NCBI RefSeq assembly: GCF_002128425.1 | Contig: NZ_NESS01000004.1 | Location: 1 to 64,000 of the forward strand | Length of the DNA: 64,000 nt | Origin: Gottfriedia acidiceleris | Lineage (GTDB): Bacteria > Bacillota > Bacilli > Bacillales > Bacillaceae_G | Direction of reading: 5' to 3' | In this document: positions 44,820 through 53,180 of the stretch, in pieces | How the letters are laid out: each line of letters starts with the position of its first letter | How positions within the stretch are numbered: the stretch's first letter is position 1 | Program-made: the position numbers and the translations under genes | Notes under the pieces: generated by a model | Told to the model about the DNA's origin: nothing | Database searches by the model: none | Seen by the model: only the letters and a program-made list of their open reading frames with translations

Positions 44820-45806
44820 TTAAACGCCTGTTGCCCATAGTATTCTTGGATCGATTTTACGGACTAGACGATACGCTATCGGTTTAAAACCATTTTTTGG
44901 CCAGAATCTCGAGGATTCTAAATTCGTTATTCTCCAATCTGTTTCGCAAAGTTTATAGCCTTCTTTTTCAACAAAAGCAAGTCCATGCTGTAATAAGGCC
45001 GTGCTAACACCCATTCCACGAGAAGATTCGACTGTTGCTCCTACTACTAAACTAATGCAAGATTCAGGTGTTAATAAATTCTCGTCAGATGCTGCCGCTG
45101 GCTCAAATACTTGAAAACCTACAATCTCGTTTTTATAGAGCGCTATCCATAAAGTTGCAGCTTCATCATTGATGATCTCTGCGTAACCTTCCTGATAGTC
45201 TCCTCTTTCTTCAATAAAACCTGGTGCAAATACCGGTGACCTAGCTTGATGTTCCATGATCACAGTTGCTAATTCACGTATTCTTTTTTCATCTTCACTA
45301 GTAGCCACTCGAATCTGTATATCTTCAAATACTTTATCCGTCGAAACTGACAGATCACGTATTCCATGAACCTGCTCATAAGCAAATCCTAAATGAAGCC
45401 AAGCATCTAAAGTCGATTTATTTCCACTTGGTAACATAACATAATGATTAAATGAACCAAGCTCTACCATTTTCTTGGCAAACTCTGCATATAATTCACG
45501 ATATAATTCTGCATCTTCACTTTTTGCTATGGCCATTCCTGCATACTTAATCCAAGTATGACGCTCTCGATTTTTATCTGTTTGAATTGACCCAATCATA
45601 TAGCCAACTAACTCGGAATCATTCATCGCTGCAATACCAAAACTATTCTTTTCATTAAAAAGCGCCTCAATAGCTTTCTTCGCATACTTAGCCTCTTCAA
45701 ATTTAGATGGTAATTCAGGGTTTATACTTCGGTCATACATATGACGGATAGCCAAAAGACTAGCCGCTTCATCTAAGTGTATATTTTCGAACGCAATAAA
45801 TTTCAT
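44820..45806 (-). CDS. tandem GNAT acetyltransferase
   Basis: 328 residues carrying two GNAT-like halves. The first (about 1-150) is weak in motif A; the second (about 160-310) has GATVESSRGMGVSTALLQHG and ETDWRITNLESSRFWPKNGF, an intact acetyl-CoA-binding pattern. The first half may be catalytically inactive. Ribosome site AAGGAGG. It is transcribed ahead of the RimJ/L-type acetyltransferase, SRPBCC and yhcYZ genes. Confidence 0.88.
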   Translation of the reverse strand: MKFIAFENIHLDEAASLLAIRHMYDRSINPELPSKFEEAKYAKKAIEALFNEKNSFGIAAMNDSELVGYMIGSIQTDKNRERHTWIKYAGMAIAKSEDAELYRELYAEFAKKMVELGSFNHYVMLPSGNKSTLDAWLHLGFAYEQVHGIRDLSVSTDKVFEDIQIRVATSEDEKRIRELATVIMEHQARSPVFAPGFIEERGDYQEGYAEIINDEAATLWIALYKNEIVGFQVFEPAAASDENLLTPESCISLVVGATVESSRGMGVSTALLQHGLAFVEKEGYKLCETDWRITNLESSRFWPKNGFKPIAYRLVRKIDPRILWATGV

Positions 45807-45881
45807 AACAAACCTCCTTGCAACTTTTACAAGTGAAACTACTTAAATTATCTTTTCATTCACTCATTACTAGTTCCATAA

Positions 45882-45925
45882 AAAGAGCATTACTTCCTGC
45901 TTATAGCGGGATAATGCTCTTTTTC
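45882..45925. terminator. bidirectional terminator-like hairpin
   Basis: AAAGAGCATTA / TAATGCTCTTT (45882-45892 with 45912-45922), T tract on both strands. Confidence 0.8.
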
Positions 45926-45984
45926 ATCTAGTAATATTCAACAACAATCCCATGTGTATAGGACATTAGTGAAATCCTTTTTTA

Positions 45985-46110
45985 CTAGATCCTCTTTTTT
46001 AAAGAAGTCTTTCTTACTATTGGTTCAATTTCAACTGAATCTTTAACAGTAGACTCAATTGCTTCTTTATAAATTTGTAACTCTTTAGGTAATTATAATT
46101 GTTTAACCAT
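45985..46110 (-). pseudogene. remnant of a ywqG-like (DUF1963) gene
   Basis: On the minus strand ATG at 46110 opens MVKQL, then a TAA stop, then reads LPKELQIYKEAIESTVKDSV and EIEPIVRKTSL before a TAG at 45985. This resembles the N-terminus of YwqG-family proteins (LPKELQ-x-YKEAIESTVK-type start), which normally continue for about 250 residues. Here only about 40 codons survive, with an in-frame stop at codon 6. A ribosome-site-like AAGAAGGTG remains upstream. The family match is from memory. Confidence 0.6.
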
Positions 46111-46224
46111 AGAGCACCTTCTTTTGTATTTGATAATTAAATACACCATTTTTCTTAAAATTAACAATTTAATTCAATTAAAAATAAAAACCACTGTCAA
46201 AGTACAGTGGTAAAATAATATTTC

Positions 46225-46593
46225 TTAATGAAATTCCAAAAACTCAACTCTATTTCCAAACGGATCATTTACAAAAAAGCGAGTTCTACCTGCTATTGGT
46301 GGTTCTTCCTTAATTTCTAAGTTGAGTTGAATTAGTCGTTCTCTTAGCGTCTCAATATTTGTGACAATTAAACCAGGATGAGCTTTTTTAGGTGCTATAA
46401 AATCTTCTTGTATACTAATATGAATTTCTTGATTACCACAAATAAACCAGCATCCACCTCTGCCTTTTAAATTTTCCGGCTTCGGCAGTTCCTTCATACC
46501 TAAAATTTCATTATAAAATCTTCTAGCTTCTTCTTCTCCACCCTTTGGACAAACTAATTGAATATGATCAATTCCTTTTATTTCAAATTCCAT
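46225..46593 (-). CDS. VOC family protein (glyoxalase-like)
   Basis: 122 residues: GIDHIQLVCPKGGEEEARRFYNEILGMKELPKP (about 5-37) with a likely metal His and a C-terminal INDPFGNRVEFLEF-type end (here FVNDPFGNRVEFLEFH) holding the metal Glu. The reaction is unknown. ATG 46593 is preferred over GTG 46602, which is too close to GAGAGAG. It lies between the ywqG remnant and phhA. Confidence 0.88.
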   Translation of the reverse strand: MEFEIKGIDHIQLVCPKGGEEEARRFYNEILGMKELPKPENLKGRGGCWFICGNQEIHISIQEDFIAPKKAHPGLIVTNIETLRERLIQLNLEIKEEPPIAGRTRFFVNDPFGNRVEFLEFH

Positions 46594-46656
46594 CGATAAC
46601 ACATCTCTCTCATTATGAAAAGTTTATATCTTTAGATTACCAGATCTAAAAAATAA

Positions 46657-46689
46657 GAAAAGCATTACCTATTTAAAGTAACGCTTTTC
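46657..46689 (-). terminator. terminator of phhA
   Basis: GAAAAGC-ATTAC / GTAAC-GCTTTTC (46657-46668 with 46678-46689), one mismatch, followed on the minus strand by TTATTTTTT. Confidence 0.8.
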
Positions 46690-46705
46690 CCAATTTTCCA
46701 ATTTA

Positions 46706-48442
46706 TCAAACTAGCTTTAAGCCATTTGTAATAAGATTCTTTAAAGAGTCTTCTTTTCTTAATGCTTCCAATTCAGCTTTTAGCGGCTCAACAATTTGCT
46801 CTAATTTAGAATTAACTGTTGCAATTTCAAGTAATTCTAATCGTAATAACCAATCATTTTGGTGTTCACGATTGAGCTCGTTATGCACAGCAATTAGCTT
46901 CGAAATACAGTCATCACAGAATGTATTCTTTTCTCTAATTACTCTAACTTCTTTATATAATTTTTCTAATTCAGTTAATGGTGCAGGTGTTTCCATTACG
47001 AACTCTACTTCTTTAATTGAATCACTAAAGTAAGACGTTGGGTCAGCTGCTCCAGGGTATGCCGATACAACTCGAGAACCAACTGCCATATCAAAAGTTC
47101 CCCACTCTTTTTTGAATAACTCTTTTCCTTCGTAAGTAACAGTGCAATCTTCAAATGAGATTAATGCAACTTTGTCTTCATTTTTAACGATATTCACAAC
47201 TCTACCGGAAGCGCTTACATTGCTTGAGAATTCTAAATCAACAAAGTTTCCTATGACAATTCCTAAATTTTTAAGTGCAGCATCATCACATTCTTCTAAT
47301 TCAATATTTCCTTTTAGAAGTCCGATCGGTGTGCCAAATCCTTTAGCATGGTAGTCTTTTCCGTGACCCTCTAATTGTTTATTGTTAATAGAAAGTGCTG
47401 TCTCGCCAGTTGTATTAACGTAAATTGCTTCACCATTTGCGTCTTTTATGATTGCATGAACAATACCAGTTACACTTAATCCAGAATTTAATTCAAATGT
47501 AGCAACGCTTTTCGATTTAAGAGCTTTATCTAAGCTTTCTGTTCCACCTACACGGAATGCCATAGTGCTTGCTAATTCTTCAGCGCCTTGCATTAACTCA
47601 TCAAAGTCTTTACATACAAATAGTTGTGCTTGCATTTCAGTTATATTTTTCGGATGTGTTGTAGAAGCTTCAACTGAGAATGGAAGTTTTTCTACCGCAT
47701 CTGTAAAGCAATGTGTGCTTTCACCTACTGATGATAATAAACCAGCACCGTAAATTTTTGGATTGTCTACTTCACCAATTAGTCCATATTCAACTGTTCT
47801 CCAGAATACGCGTGATATTTTTTCAGCTTCTGAAATGCCAACAATTGCTTTTTGTCTTTCTTCAACTAATTTTTGTGCAGCAGCTTTTTCTTCTGGAGTC
47901 GATTTCGGATCTTCCATTACAATCGTTAAATTTCTAACTGCTTCAAATAGTTCTTGTTTCTCTTTTGTAGCAAATGCCTTTGCACCAATTGAACCAATTT
48001 TTTGTACGTATTCTCTAAATACAGGATCAAAAAGAATTGGCGCGTGTCCTGCAGCCTCATGAATAATATCAGGAGCTGGTGTATATTCTATATTCGTTAT
48101 TTGTCTAATTTCAGTAGCGATTGGTAAAATACCATTTGCTAAAAGTTCAAAAAATGCAGCGCCTGGAATTAATCCATTAACGATTCCTGCACCCCAACCG
48201 ATTTTTGAAAGGCACTCGTTCATTTCAGCTACATTTGGAATTTTTTCCGTTTCAATTCCTGACATTTTTAGTCCATCGACAAATGCGGAATGTGCTCTAT
48301 CTTTTAGCTCATGATGATTTTGTCTCATTACATAACGCCATACAGCATGATCAATTGGCGTGTAAAGATCATAATTTTGCTCCGATAAGTATTGCTTCAA
48401 ATGAGGTGGTATTATTTTTGTTTCAAAAGCTGCTTCTTTCAT
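46706..48442 (-). CDS. phhA: phenylalanine 4-monooxygenase with C-terminal extension
   Basis: 578 residues. The N-terminal part (about 20-290) is a biopterin-dependent aromatic amino-acid hydroxylase, which converts phenylalanine to tyrosine with iron, oxygen and tetrahydropterin. Iron ligands His128 and His133 lie in HEAAGH, with a Glu near EYGLIGE. The remaining 280 residues are an extension, with a predicted coiled coil at the end (ELEKLYKEVRVIREKN), that single-domain bacterial enzymes lack; long forms occur in the B. cereus group. Two tandem T-boxes with tyrosine specifiers lie upstream, so synthesis is induced when tRNA-Tyr is uncharged, which fits its product. Confidence 0.95.
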   Translation of the reverse strand: MKEAAFETKIIPPHLKQYLSEQNYDLYTPIDHAVWRYVMRQNHHELKDRAHSAFVDGLKMSGIETEKIPNVAEMNECLSKIGWGAGIVNGLIPGAAFFELLANGILPIATEIRQITNIEYTPAPDIIHEAAGHAPILFDPVFREYVQKIGSIGAKAFATKEKQELFEAVRNLTIVMEDPKSTPEEKAAAQKLVEERQKAIVGISEAEKISRVFWRTVEYGLIGEVDNPKIYGAGLLSSVGESTHCFTDAVEKLPFSVEASTTHPKNITEMQAQLFVCKDFDELMQGAEELASTMAFRVGGTESLDKALKSKSVATFELNSGLSVTGIVHAIIKDANGEAIYVNTTGETALSINNKQLEGHGKDYHAKGFGTPIGLLKGNIELEECDDAALKNLGIVIGNFVDLEFSSNVSASGRVVNIVKNEDKVALISFEDCTVTYEGKELFKKEWGTFDMAVGSRVVSAYPGAADPTSYFSDSIKEVEFVMETPAPLTELEKLYKEVRVIREKNTFCDDCISKLIAVHNELNREHQNDWLLRLELLEIATVNSKLEQIVEPLKAELEALRKEDSLKNLITNGLKLV

Positions 48443-48639
48443 GTCATCAATTCCCCTTTTTTAAAGTTATTTCACTTAAAAATCTATTACTCTACTTTCT
48501 TAAAAATACCCGTTCTATCTATATCTTGCTAAAAGCTTTTTTGAGCATTTTTAAGCAGGTTTCCATCATTTAACCATTTCTACTTTTTCCAAATTACTCC
48601 TTCTTTCTACAAAATCTTTTTTTATTCGGTGTATATAGT

Positions 48640-48855
48640 CGTAATCAACCAAACACATCACTCCTTTCAAATCCGAAATATGGAAGGCGTTTGCTCTGCC
48701 CCAACAAGCATAAGACAAAGGCCGATAAAGGTTGGTTTTTACCTTTATTGGATTTTGGCTTATGACCTCGAGGGGCTAACACCTGGAACTAGACAACTCA
48801 AAACAAGACAAGCTTGTATTTCACCTAAGTTCTTCTCACTCTTGTAGCTTATTCA
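48640..48855. repeat. Bacillaceae-type intergenic repeat in the phhA leader
   Basis: A roughly 215-base GC-richer block between the proximal T-box and phhA. It contains a hairpin (GATAAAGGT with ACCTTTAT, near 48724-48754), then TTATGACCTCGAGGGGCTAA, and ends in TTGTAGCTTATTC (48842-48854), a word shared with 140-152. From memory, GGCTTATGACCTCGAGG-type sequences are dispersed in Bacillus genomes. An open frame on the plus strand here is not a gene. The rest of 48443-48640 shows nothing clear. Confidence 0.6.
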
Positions 48856-48891
48856 GTTCCATCTATACATGCATCCAAGATTTTTGAACAT

Positions 48892-49140
48892 AAAAAAATC
48901 CCTACTGTTTGCACAGTAGGGACGAACTATAAATTCGCGGTACCACCCTAGTTATTAGCTGTTTTACTAAAACTTACTAATATCTTCATTTCATAACGGT
49001 TCTTCACCGTCTTCCCCTCACAATTCGTTTCGAAGAAGATGCTCGTGGAGTGTAATTCATGTCGTTTTATGTACTGATTTGCACCAACCATCAGCTCTCT
49101 GCTACAGGGAAAACTTCACTACTTTAGTTCCATTCATTGC
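48892..49140 (-). promoter_or_regulatory. proximal T-box leader, tyrosine specifier
   Basis: Minus strand. Stem I with AGAGAG and GA motif, specifier loop ATGAAT-TAC-A (TAC at 49052-49054), the antiterminator T-box AGGGTGGTACCGCG (48936-48949), and a terminator TCCCTACTGT / ACAGTAGGGA (48899-48922) followed by seven T. UAC is a tyrosine codon, and it is followed by a purine, as usual. It responds to uncharged tRNA-Tyr. It lies 450 bases before phhA, with a repeat between. Confidence 0.93.
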
Positions 49141-49175
49141 TTAACATTATTTATTTAAATTATTTTTTTAAAATT

Positions 49176-49430
49176 AAAAAAGTCCCTACTGTTTGCACAG
49201 TAGGGACGAAATAGTCTATTCGCGGTACCACCCTAAATTATTAGTATAAAAAACTATACTAATATCTTCATTTCATAACGGCTCTTCACCGTCTTCCCCT
49301 CACAATTCGTTTCGAAGAAGATGCTCTAGGATCGTAATTCATGTGTTCTATGTACTGGTTTGCAGCAACCACCAGCTCTCTGTTACAGGGAAAACTCCAC
49401 TACTAAAATTCCTATCATTGCTTTTCGCGA
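49176..49430 (-). promoter_or_regulatory. distal T-box leader, tyrosine specifier
   Basis: A second complete T-box of the same design, upstream of the first: specifier TAC at 49334-49336 in ATGAATTACG, T-box AGGGTGGTACCGCG at 49221-49234, and terminator GTCCCTACTG / CAGTAGGGAC (49182-49207). Its sequence is near-identical to the proximal copy in the antiterminator and terminator, so the pair arose by tandem duplication. Confidence 0.93.
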
Positions 49431-49444
49431 TTCAATTAATACAT

Positions 49445-49473
49445 ACTTTATTCCTATTCTTCGTAAATGTCAA
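49445..49473 (-). promoter_or_regulatory. promoter of the T-box/phhA transcript
   Basis: On the minus strand TTGACA (49468-49473), 17-base spacer, TAAAGT (49445-49450), just upstream of the distal T-box. Bases 49474-49716 hold no other feature. Confidence 0.8.
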
Positions 49474-49716
49474 CACTTTTCTTCTTTTGTTTTTTTAGAG
49501 ATTTTTACTATCTTAATATAATTAAAATTATTCTCTTTAGAATTAATTATGGAAATCTTATCTTAATTTAGATAAAAACAACACATTTATTCACTTACTC
49601 TTTACAGCCTATACAGTGATTTAACACTCAATATACGGAGTTAATAGTATTAAAATGTTATATTTTCATTTTAATATTTATCTCACTCCCACATAGGACT
49701 CAACAAAAATGTTATT

Positions 49717-50235
49717 TTAATAAAACTTATTTTTAGCGCACTTAATATCTTCTCTAATAAATGGTTCTTTTTTCTTTGTATAAGTTTGACAATCATATTG
49801 ATATTCCTTAGCGAGATTCTTTTTTAGATTCAAATAATTTTTTGCAACTTTAGGGTTCTCTCTCAAGTAATCTCTAAATAATAATTTTTCTATCCATTCC
49901 TTACTTTTATGTTCACAAATATGTAAATGACATGTACCATGTCCCCATAATTCTTTTCTAAAAAATCTTCTATCTGTAAGTTCCGGCTTTGAGACATATT
50001 CGAAATCAATTGTACTTAATGGTTGAATTAGCTCTTCAAAATCCTCTAATTTTGTTACGCCAATCATCATATCAATAATTGGTTTTGCTCCTAAACCTTT
50101 AATTGAGGTACAACCAATATGTTCGATCTGAATTATTTTTTTGGGTATAACGGATAGGATTTTCCCCTTTTCCTCTTCAAATTGTAGTTCCCAATTAGGA
50201 TCATAATTTTTTATCAACACATTTGTTCTTGTCAC
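49717..50235 (-). CDS. GrpB family protein (UPF0157, nucleotidyltransferase-like)
   Basis: 172 residues of the GrpB/UPF0157 family: LIKNYDPNWELQFEEEKGKIL at the start, QIEHIGCTSIKGLGAKPIIDMMIG (about 40-60) as the core, and GHGTCHLHI. Nucleotidyltransferase folds of this type have no proven substrate. The core has Cys where most members have Ser (HIGSTS). GTG 50235 fits the ribosome site GAGGTGA; the GTG nine bases upstream lies within it. Confidence 0.85.
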   Translation of the reverse strand: MTRTNVLIKNYDPNWELQFEEEKGKILSVIPKKIIQIEHIGCTSIKGLGAKPIIDMMIGVTKLEDFEELIQPLSTIDFEYVSKPELTDRRFFRKELWGHGTCHLHICEHKSKEWIEKLLFRDYLRENPKVAKNYLNLKKNLAKEYQYDCQTYTKKKEPFIREDIKCAKNKFY

Positions 50236-50328
50236 AATTTTCACCTCTTCCTCACTAATATTTTTTTCTATTCATAAAAAATTCCACCTTAAAATTATAG
50301 ATTCTATTCCCCTTAATATTTATACATA

Positions 50329-50398
50329 TTGACAATCTTCTTATATAAAATATAATTAATTTATAATATGTTAACTAATTAATAAAATGAGTTAACAT
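50329..50398 (+). promoter_or_regulatory. bioY promoter and BirA operator
   Basis: TTGACA (50329-50334), 16-base spacer, TATAAT (50351-50356). At the start site lies ATGTTAACT-N13-AGTTAACAT (50368-50398), the long GTTAAC-N15-GTTAAC palindrome bound by the biotin repressor BirA. Biotin-dependent repression of bioY follows from the known family. Confidence 0.9.
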
Positions 50399-50418
50399 AA
50401 AGAAAGGGAGATTTAGTA

Positions 50419-50985
50419 ATGCAACAAGAAAGATTAAAAATGCTTATTAATTCAGCTTTATTTGCAGCAATTATTGGTATTCTATCTCAAGTATCTATTC
50501 CTTTGCCCTTTTCTCCTGTACCAATCACAGGACAAACATTAGCAATCGGCTTAGCAGCTACGATTTTAGGTAAAAAATACGGAACAATCTCGTTACTACT
50601 TTATTTAGCACTTGGCGCAATCGGAATACCGGTTTTCGCAGGTGGTGCTGCGGGATTTGGCGTACTAGTCGGTTCAACTGGTGGTTATTTAATTGGATTT
50701 ATTCCAACTATTTTCATAATCGCTTACTATATTGAAAAAACAAGATTCACGGTTTTAAATGCGATGATTGCAAACACGATCGGAATGTTTGTTACGCTAA
50801 TTTTTGGTACTGTGTGGTTAAAAATTGCGGCTTCTCTAAGCTGGCATGATGCAATGGCTTTCGGTTTTTATCCTTTCATTATTCTTGGATTAGTTAAAGC
50901 ATATGTAGCATCTGCATTAGGTGTTATTATTGGAAAACGCTTAGCAAAAGCTAATTTATTAAAACGTGATGAAATTTCAGCGTAA
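50419..50985 (+). CDS. bioY: biotin transporter BioY
   Basis: 188 residues with six hydrophobic segments. BioY is the substrate-binding (S) component of the energy-coupling-factor biotin transporter. The family signature PITGQTLAIGLAATILGKKYG (about 33-53) and AGGAAGFGVLVGSTGGYLIGF (about 74-94) are present. It works with the shared EcfAAT module encoded elsewhere. Ribosome site AAAGGGAG. A BirA operator lies upstream and a terminator just downstream, so it is a single-gene unit. Confidence 0.95.
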   Translation: MQQERLKMLINSALFAAIIGILSQVSIPLPFSPVPITGQTLAIGLAATILGKKYGTISLLLYLALGAIGIPVFAGGAAGFGVLVGSTGGYLIGFIPTIFIIAYYIEKTRFTVLNAMIANTIGMFVTLIFGTVWLKIAASLSWHDAMAFGFYPFIILGLVKAYVASALGVIIGKRLAKANLLKRDEISA

Positions 50986-50988
50986 TAC

Positions 50989-51017
50989 AAAAAGAGCTCA
51001 TTTTTGAGCTCTTTTTT
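50989..51017. terminator. bioY terminator
   Basis: AAAGAGCTCA / TGAGCTCTTT followed by TTTTTT; symmetrical enough to serve the convergent gene as well. Confidence 0.9.
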
Positions 51018-51033
51018 ATTTTAAAAGATTGTA

Positions 51034-51537
51034 TTATTGAACATCAACAGCTTTAACGACTGCTCGATCTCCCTTATGTTGGATAGTAACGATGTATTTA
51101 GTTCCGCCTTGATTGTATCTGTCCATTTGGCTTTCCGGAATATAAAAACGACTTAGATTATGGTTGATTACAATTTCTTCTTCTACTCCAATATATGTGT
51201 ATTGAATAGTTGCTTTAATGTATTTTGAATGCTTTGGACGATGATCCGTTACATAATCTAATTGATAAATATCGTTTTGTCCCTTTTGAAAGACGATATA
51301 AACTTTTTCCCCATCTTTCGGCTTAGCTTCACCTTTCCAATCCTTCATTGTTATTGAATCAAAATCATACGATAAGGCTGCATAATGTCCTAATAAAGGT
51401 TCTACTGGATCCAAACTTTGTGATTTTATTTTAAACGTATCGGCTGATTGTTTAAAGTACATAATGTTTCCAAGTAAAGCTAGTAATAAGATCAATTGAA
51501 CGATTGAAAGCAAAAGTAATTTTTTCTTATTTTGCAT
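51034..51537 (-). CDS. GDYXXLXY domain protein
   Basis: 167 residues: one N-terminal membrane helix (about 8-28), then an extracytoplasmic domain beginning LLGHYAALSYDF (a GDYXXLXY-type motif, with His for Asp). This family is found in tandem with DUF2157 membrane proteins, as here. ATG 51537 has GAGGTGA five bases upstream; earlier ATGs lie within or before it. It overlaps the DUF2157 gene by 11 bases. The function of the pair is not known. Confidence 0.85.
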   Translation of the reverse strand: MQNKKKLLLLSIVQLILLLALLGNIMYFKQSADTFKIKSQSLDPVEPLLGHYAALSYDFDSITMKDWKGEAKPKDGEKVYIVFQKGQNDIYQLDYVTDHRPKHSKYIKATIQYTYIGVEEEIVINHNLSRFYIPESQMDRYNQGGTKYIVTIQHKGDRAVVKAVDVQ

Positions 51538-52789
51538 GTTCATCACCTCTTGCTTTTTTCGATTGGGTATAGACAAAATATAAAACTACTGCAAGGATAA
51601 TAAACAAAATTGATTTACTTATAAATGAAATGGCGAATCCTGAATAAATTCCAATAACGAGTGTGGCAAATGTAATAAACCCGATAATAATGCTTCCTTT
51701 TTCCTGGCTTGATACACCTTTAAATAAACGTATACATGAATATGCAAACAATATTAATACGCCTACAATCATATTCGCTAATGTATCTTTAATGCCTAAT
51801 ATTGGTAATAAGAATATAAATAAGAAGATCCAAAGATAATTATTAAACGATACATTGTCCTTCCACTTCTTGTACGCAGTATAGATTGCTAATATAAGGA
51901 TTAATAGAATAATTGTATTAAACAGTGGCACTGCAATCGGCTTTAAAAATCCATGTGAAAATTCCTTTTGTAACTCGTGAACTGCATCATAAGATCCTCC
52001 AAATAATGAAGTGAAAAATGTGAATAGCCATATGAATAGAGTAAATACAGGTAAAAGAACATAATCAATAATCCCACGTTCATTTAAATACCAAAGAATA
52101 AACACAACTAGTATAATCGGAGTCATATACTGGCGATCTGAAAATGTCTGAAAAAACATTATTACAATATAACTTAGAAATGTGTAATTAAAGCTAGCAT
52201 TCCATCGACTCTTCATTATTTTTAAGAAAAAAATTGAGCAAAGCAACAAAGGAACTTGAAGAAGATAAACATGTGCCGTTTCTATTCCAGCACTATAGCT
52301 CAAACTAAACAATCCGATTCCTAAGAAAAGATAATAAAACATATTGTGCTTTAACATATAATAGTAAAGGAACGCGAGTATTGTCCAAGTGATTAGAAAT
52401 ACTGGACTATCACTAGTAAATTGATACATTTGTACAATTAAAACAAAAGCACATGCGTATCCAATTACATTAATAAAGTTTAAACAATGCCCAAACAACT
52501 CTTTACCCTTTTGATAGCTTATAAATGCAACTGCATGGAAAACTAATAGTGTTCCAAAAATAATGATTAGTCTCATGGTTTGACTAAAATCGTTCCAGTT
52601 ACTGCCTACAAGTGCTAGGATTGAAAATGCTACGAGTAGTGCAATTAAAAATGGCACAATATCCCCTAAAAACGATTGCTTTTCAGCTTTCGTTCTGTGC
52701 CTTTCATACTCCAGTATTCGATTTAATGAGTCTTCATCTAGTAAGTTATGTTTGTGCCATTCTTTTAGCTTTTGGTCTAATTTGCTCAT
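51527..52789 (-). CDS. DUF2157 multi-spanning membrane protein
   Basis: 420 residues: an N-terminal soluble stretch with LDQKLKEWHKHNLLDEDSLNRILEYER (DUF2157, about 4-30), then about twelve hydrophobic segments. It is first in the pair with a GDYXXLXY protein, overlapping it by 11 bases; together they form a conserved but uncharacterised membrane system. Ribosome site AGGGGGG. A palindrome lies about 110 bases upstream. Confidence 0.88.
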   Translation of the reverse strand: MSKLDQKLKEWHKHNLLDEDSLNRILEYERHRTKAEKQSFLGDIVPFLIALLVAFSILALVGSNWNDFSQTMRLIIIFGTLLVFHAVAFISYQKGKELFGHCLNFINVIGYACAFVLIVQMYQFTSDSPVFLITWTILAFLYYYMLKHNMFYYLFLGIGLFSLSYSAGIETAHVYLLQVPLLLCSIFFLKIMKSRWNASFNYTFLSYIVIMFFQTFSDRQYMTPIILVVFILWYLNERGIIDYVLLPVFTLFIWLFTFFTSLFGGSYDAVHELQKEFSHGFLKPIAVPLFNTIILLILILAIYTAYKKWKDNVSFNNYLWIFLFIFLLPILGIKDTLANMIVGVLILFAYSCIRLFKGVSSQEKGSIIIGFITFATLVIGIYSGFAISFISKSILFIILAVVLYFVYTQSKKARGDEHAK

Positions 52790-52894
52790 TTATATTCCCC
52801 CCTTTTAGTAGCAACCTATAAATCTACTTCTTTATTATTATAATTTCTTAATAAAACATAAATTACCTCTAATTCAAAAATTTTGGTGAATATG

Positions 52895-52914
52895 TTTAAT
52901 CAAACGTTTGTTTA
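52895..52914. promoter_or_regulatory. palindromic CAAACGTTTG site upstream of the DUF2157 gene
   Basis: Core CAAACGTTTG (52901-52910) in AATCAAACGTTTGTTTA; the same 17-mer occurs inverted at 30781-30798. It looks like a LacI- or TetR-type operator. No partner regulator is adjacent. Confidence 0.45.
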
Positions 52915-53066
52915 ATTCAGATTCCACACTAAGAACTTTAGAAATATTGTCCATATTGTCCACCCGCTCTTAATATGTTAGTCTTTTCATAAATTCAAAC
53001 AGTTTATATATTCTGGACTAACATATATCTCGTATTGCACATACATTCATTAAGGAGGATTCTTTA

Positions 53067-53180
53067 TTGTTTAAAATCATGATTGTAGAAGATGATGAAA
53101 AAATACGTAAAATTGTCTCGGAAACATTACGGAAATGGCAGTATGAGGTTCGGTTAAGACGTAAAATTGCAGTGCTGTAA
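53067..53180 (+). pseudogene. truncated OmpR-type response regulator (Bce-like) remnant
   Basis: TTG start after a perfect AAGGAGGA reads LFKIMIVEDDEKIRKIVSET and LRKWQYEV, the first 28 residues of a receiver domain with its acidic DD pair. Then the homology stops and a chance tail RLRRKIAVL leads to a TAA. The family normally has about 225 residues. The remnant meets, within 20 bases, the reversed start of an ABC ATPase gene, so the rest was deleted. Confidence 0.75.

Noticed and set aside
48629-48847. 72-codon plus-strand frame before the T-boxes
   Set aside because: It falls in the intergenic repeat within the phhA leader and is antisense to the transcript.
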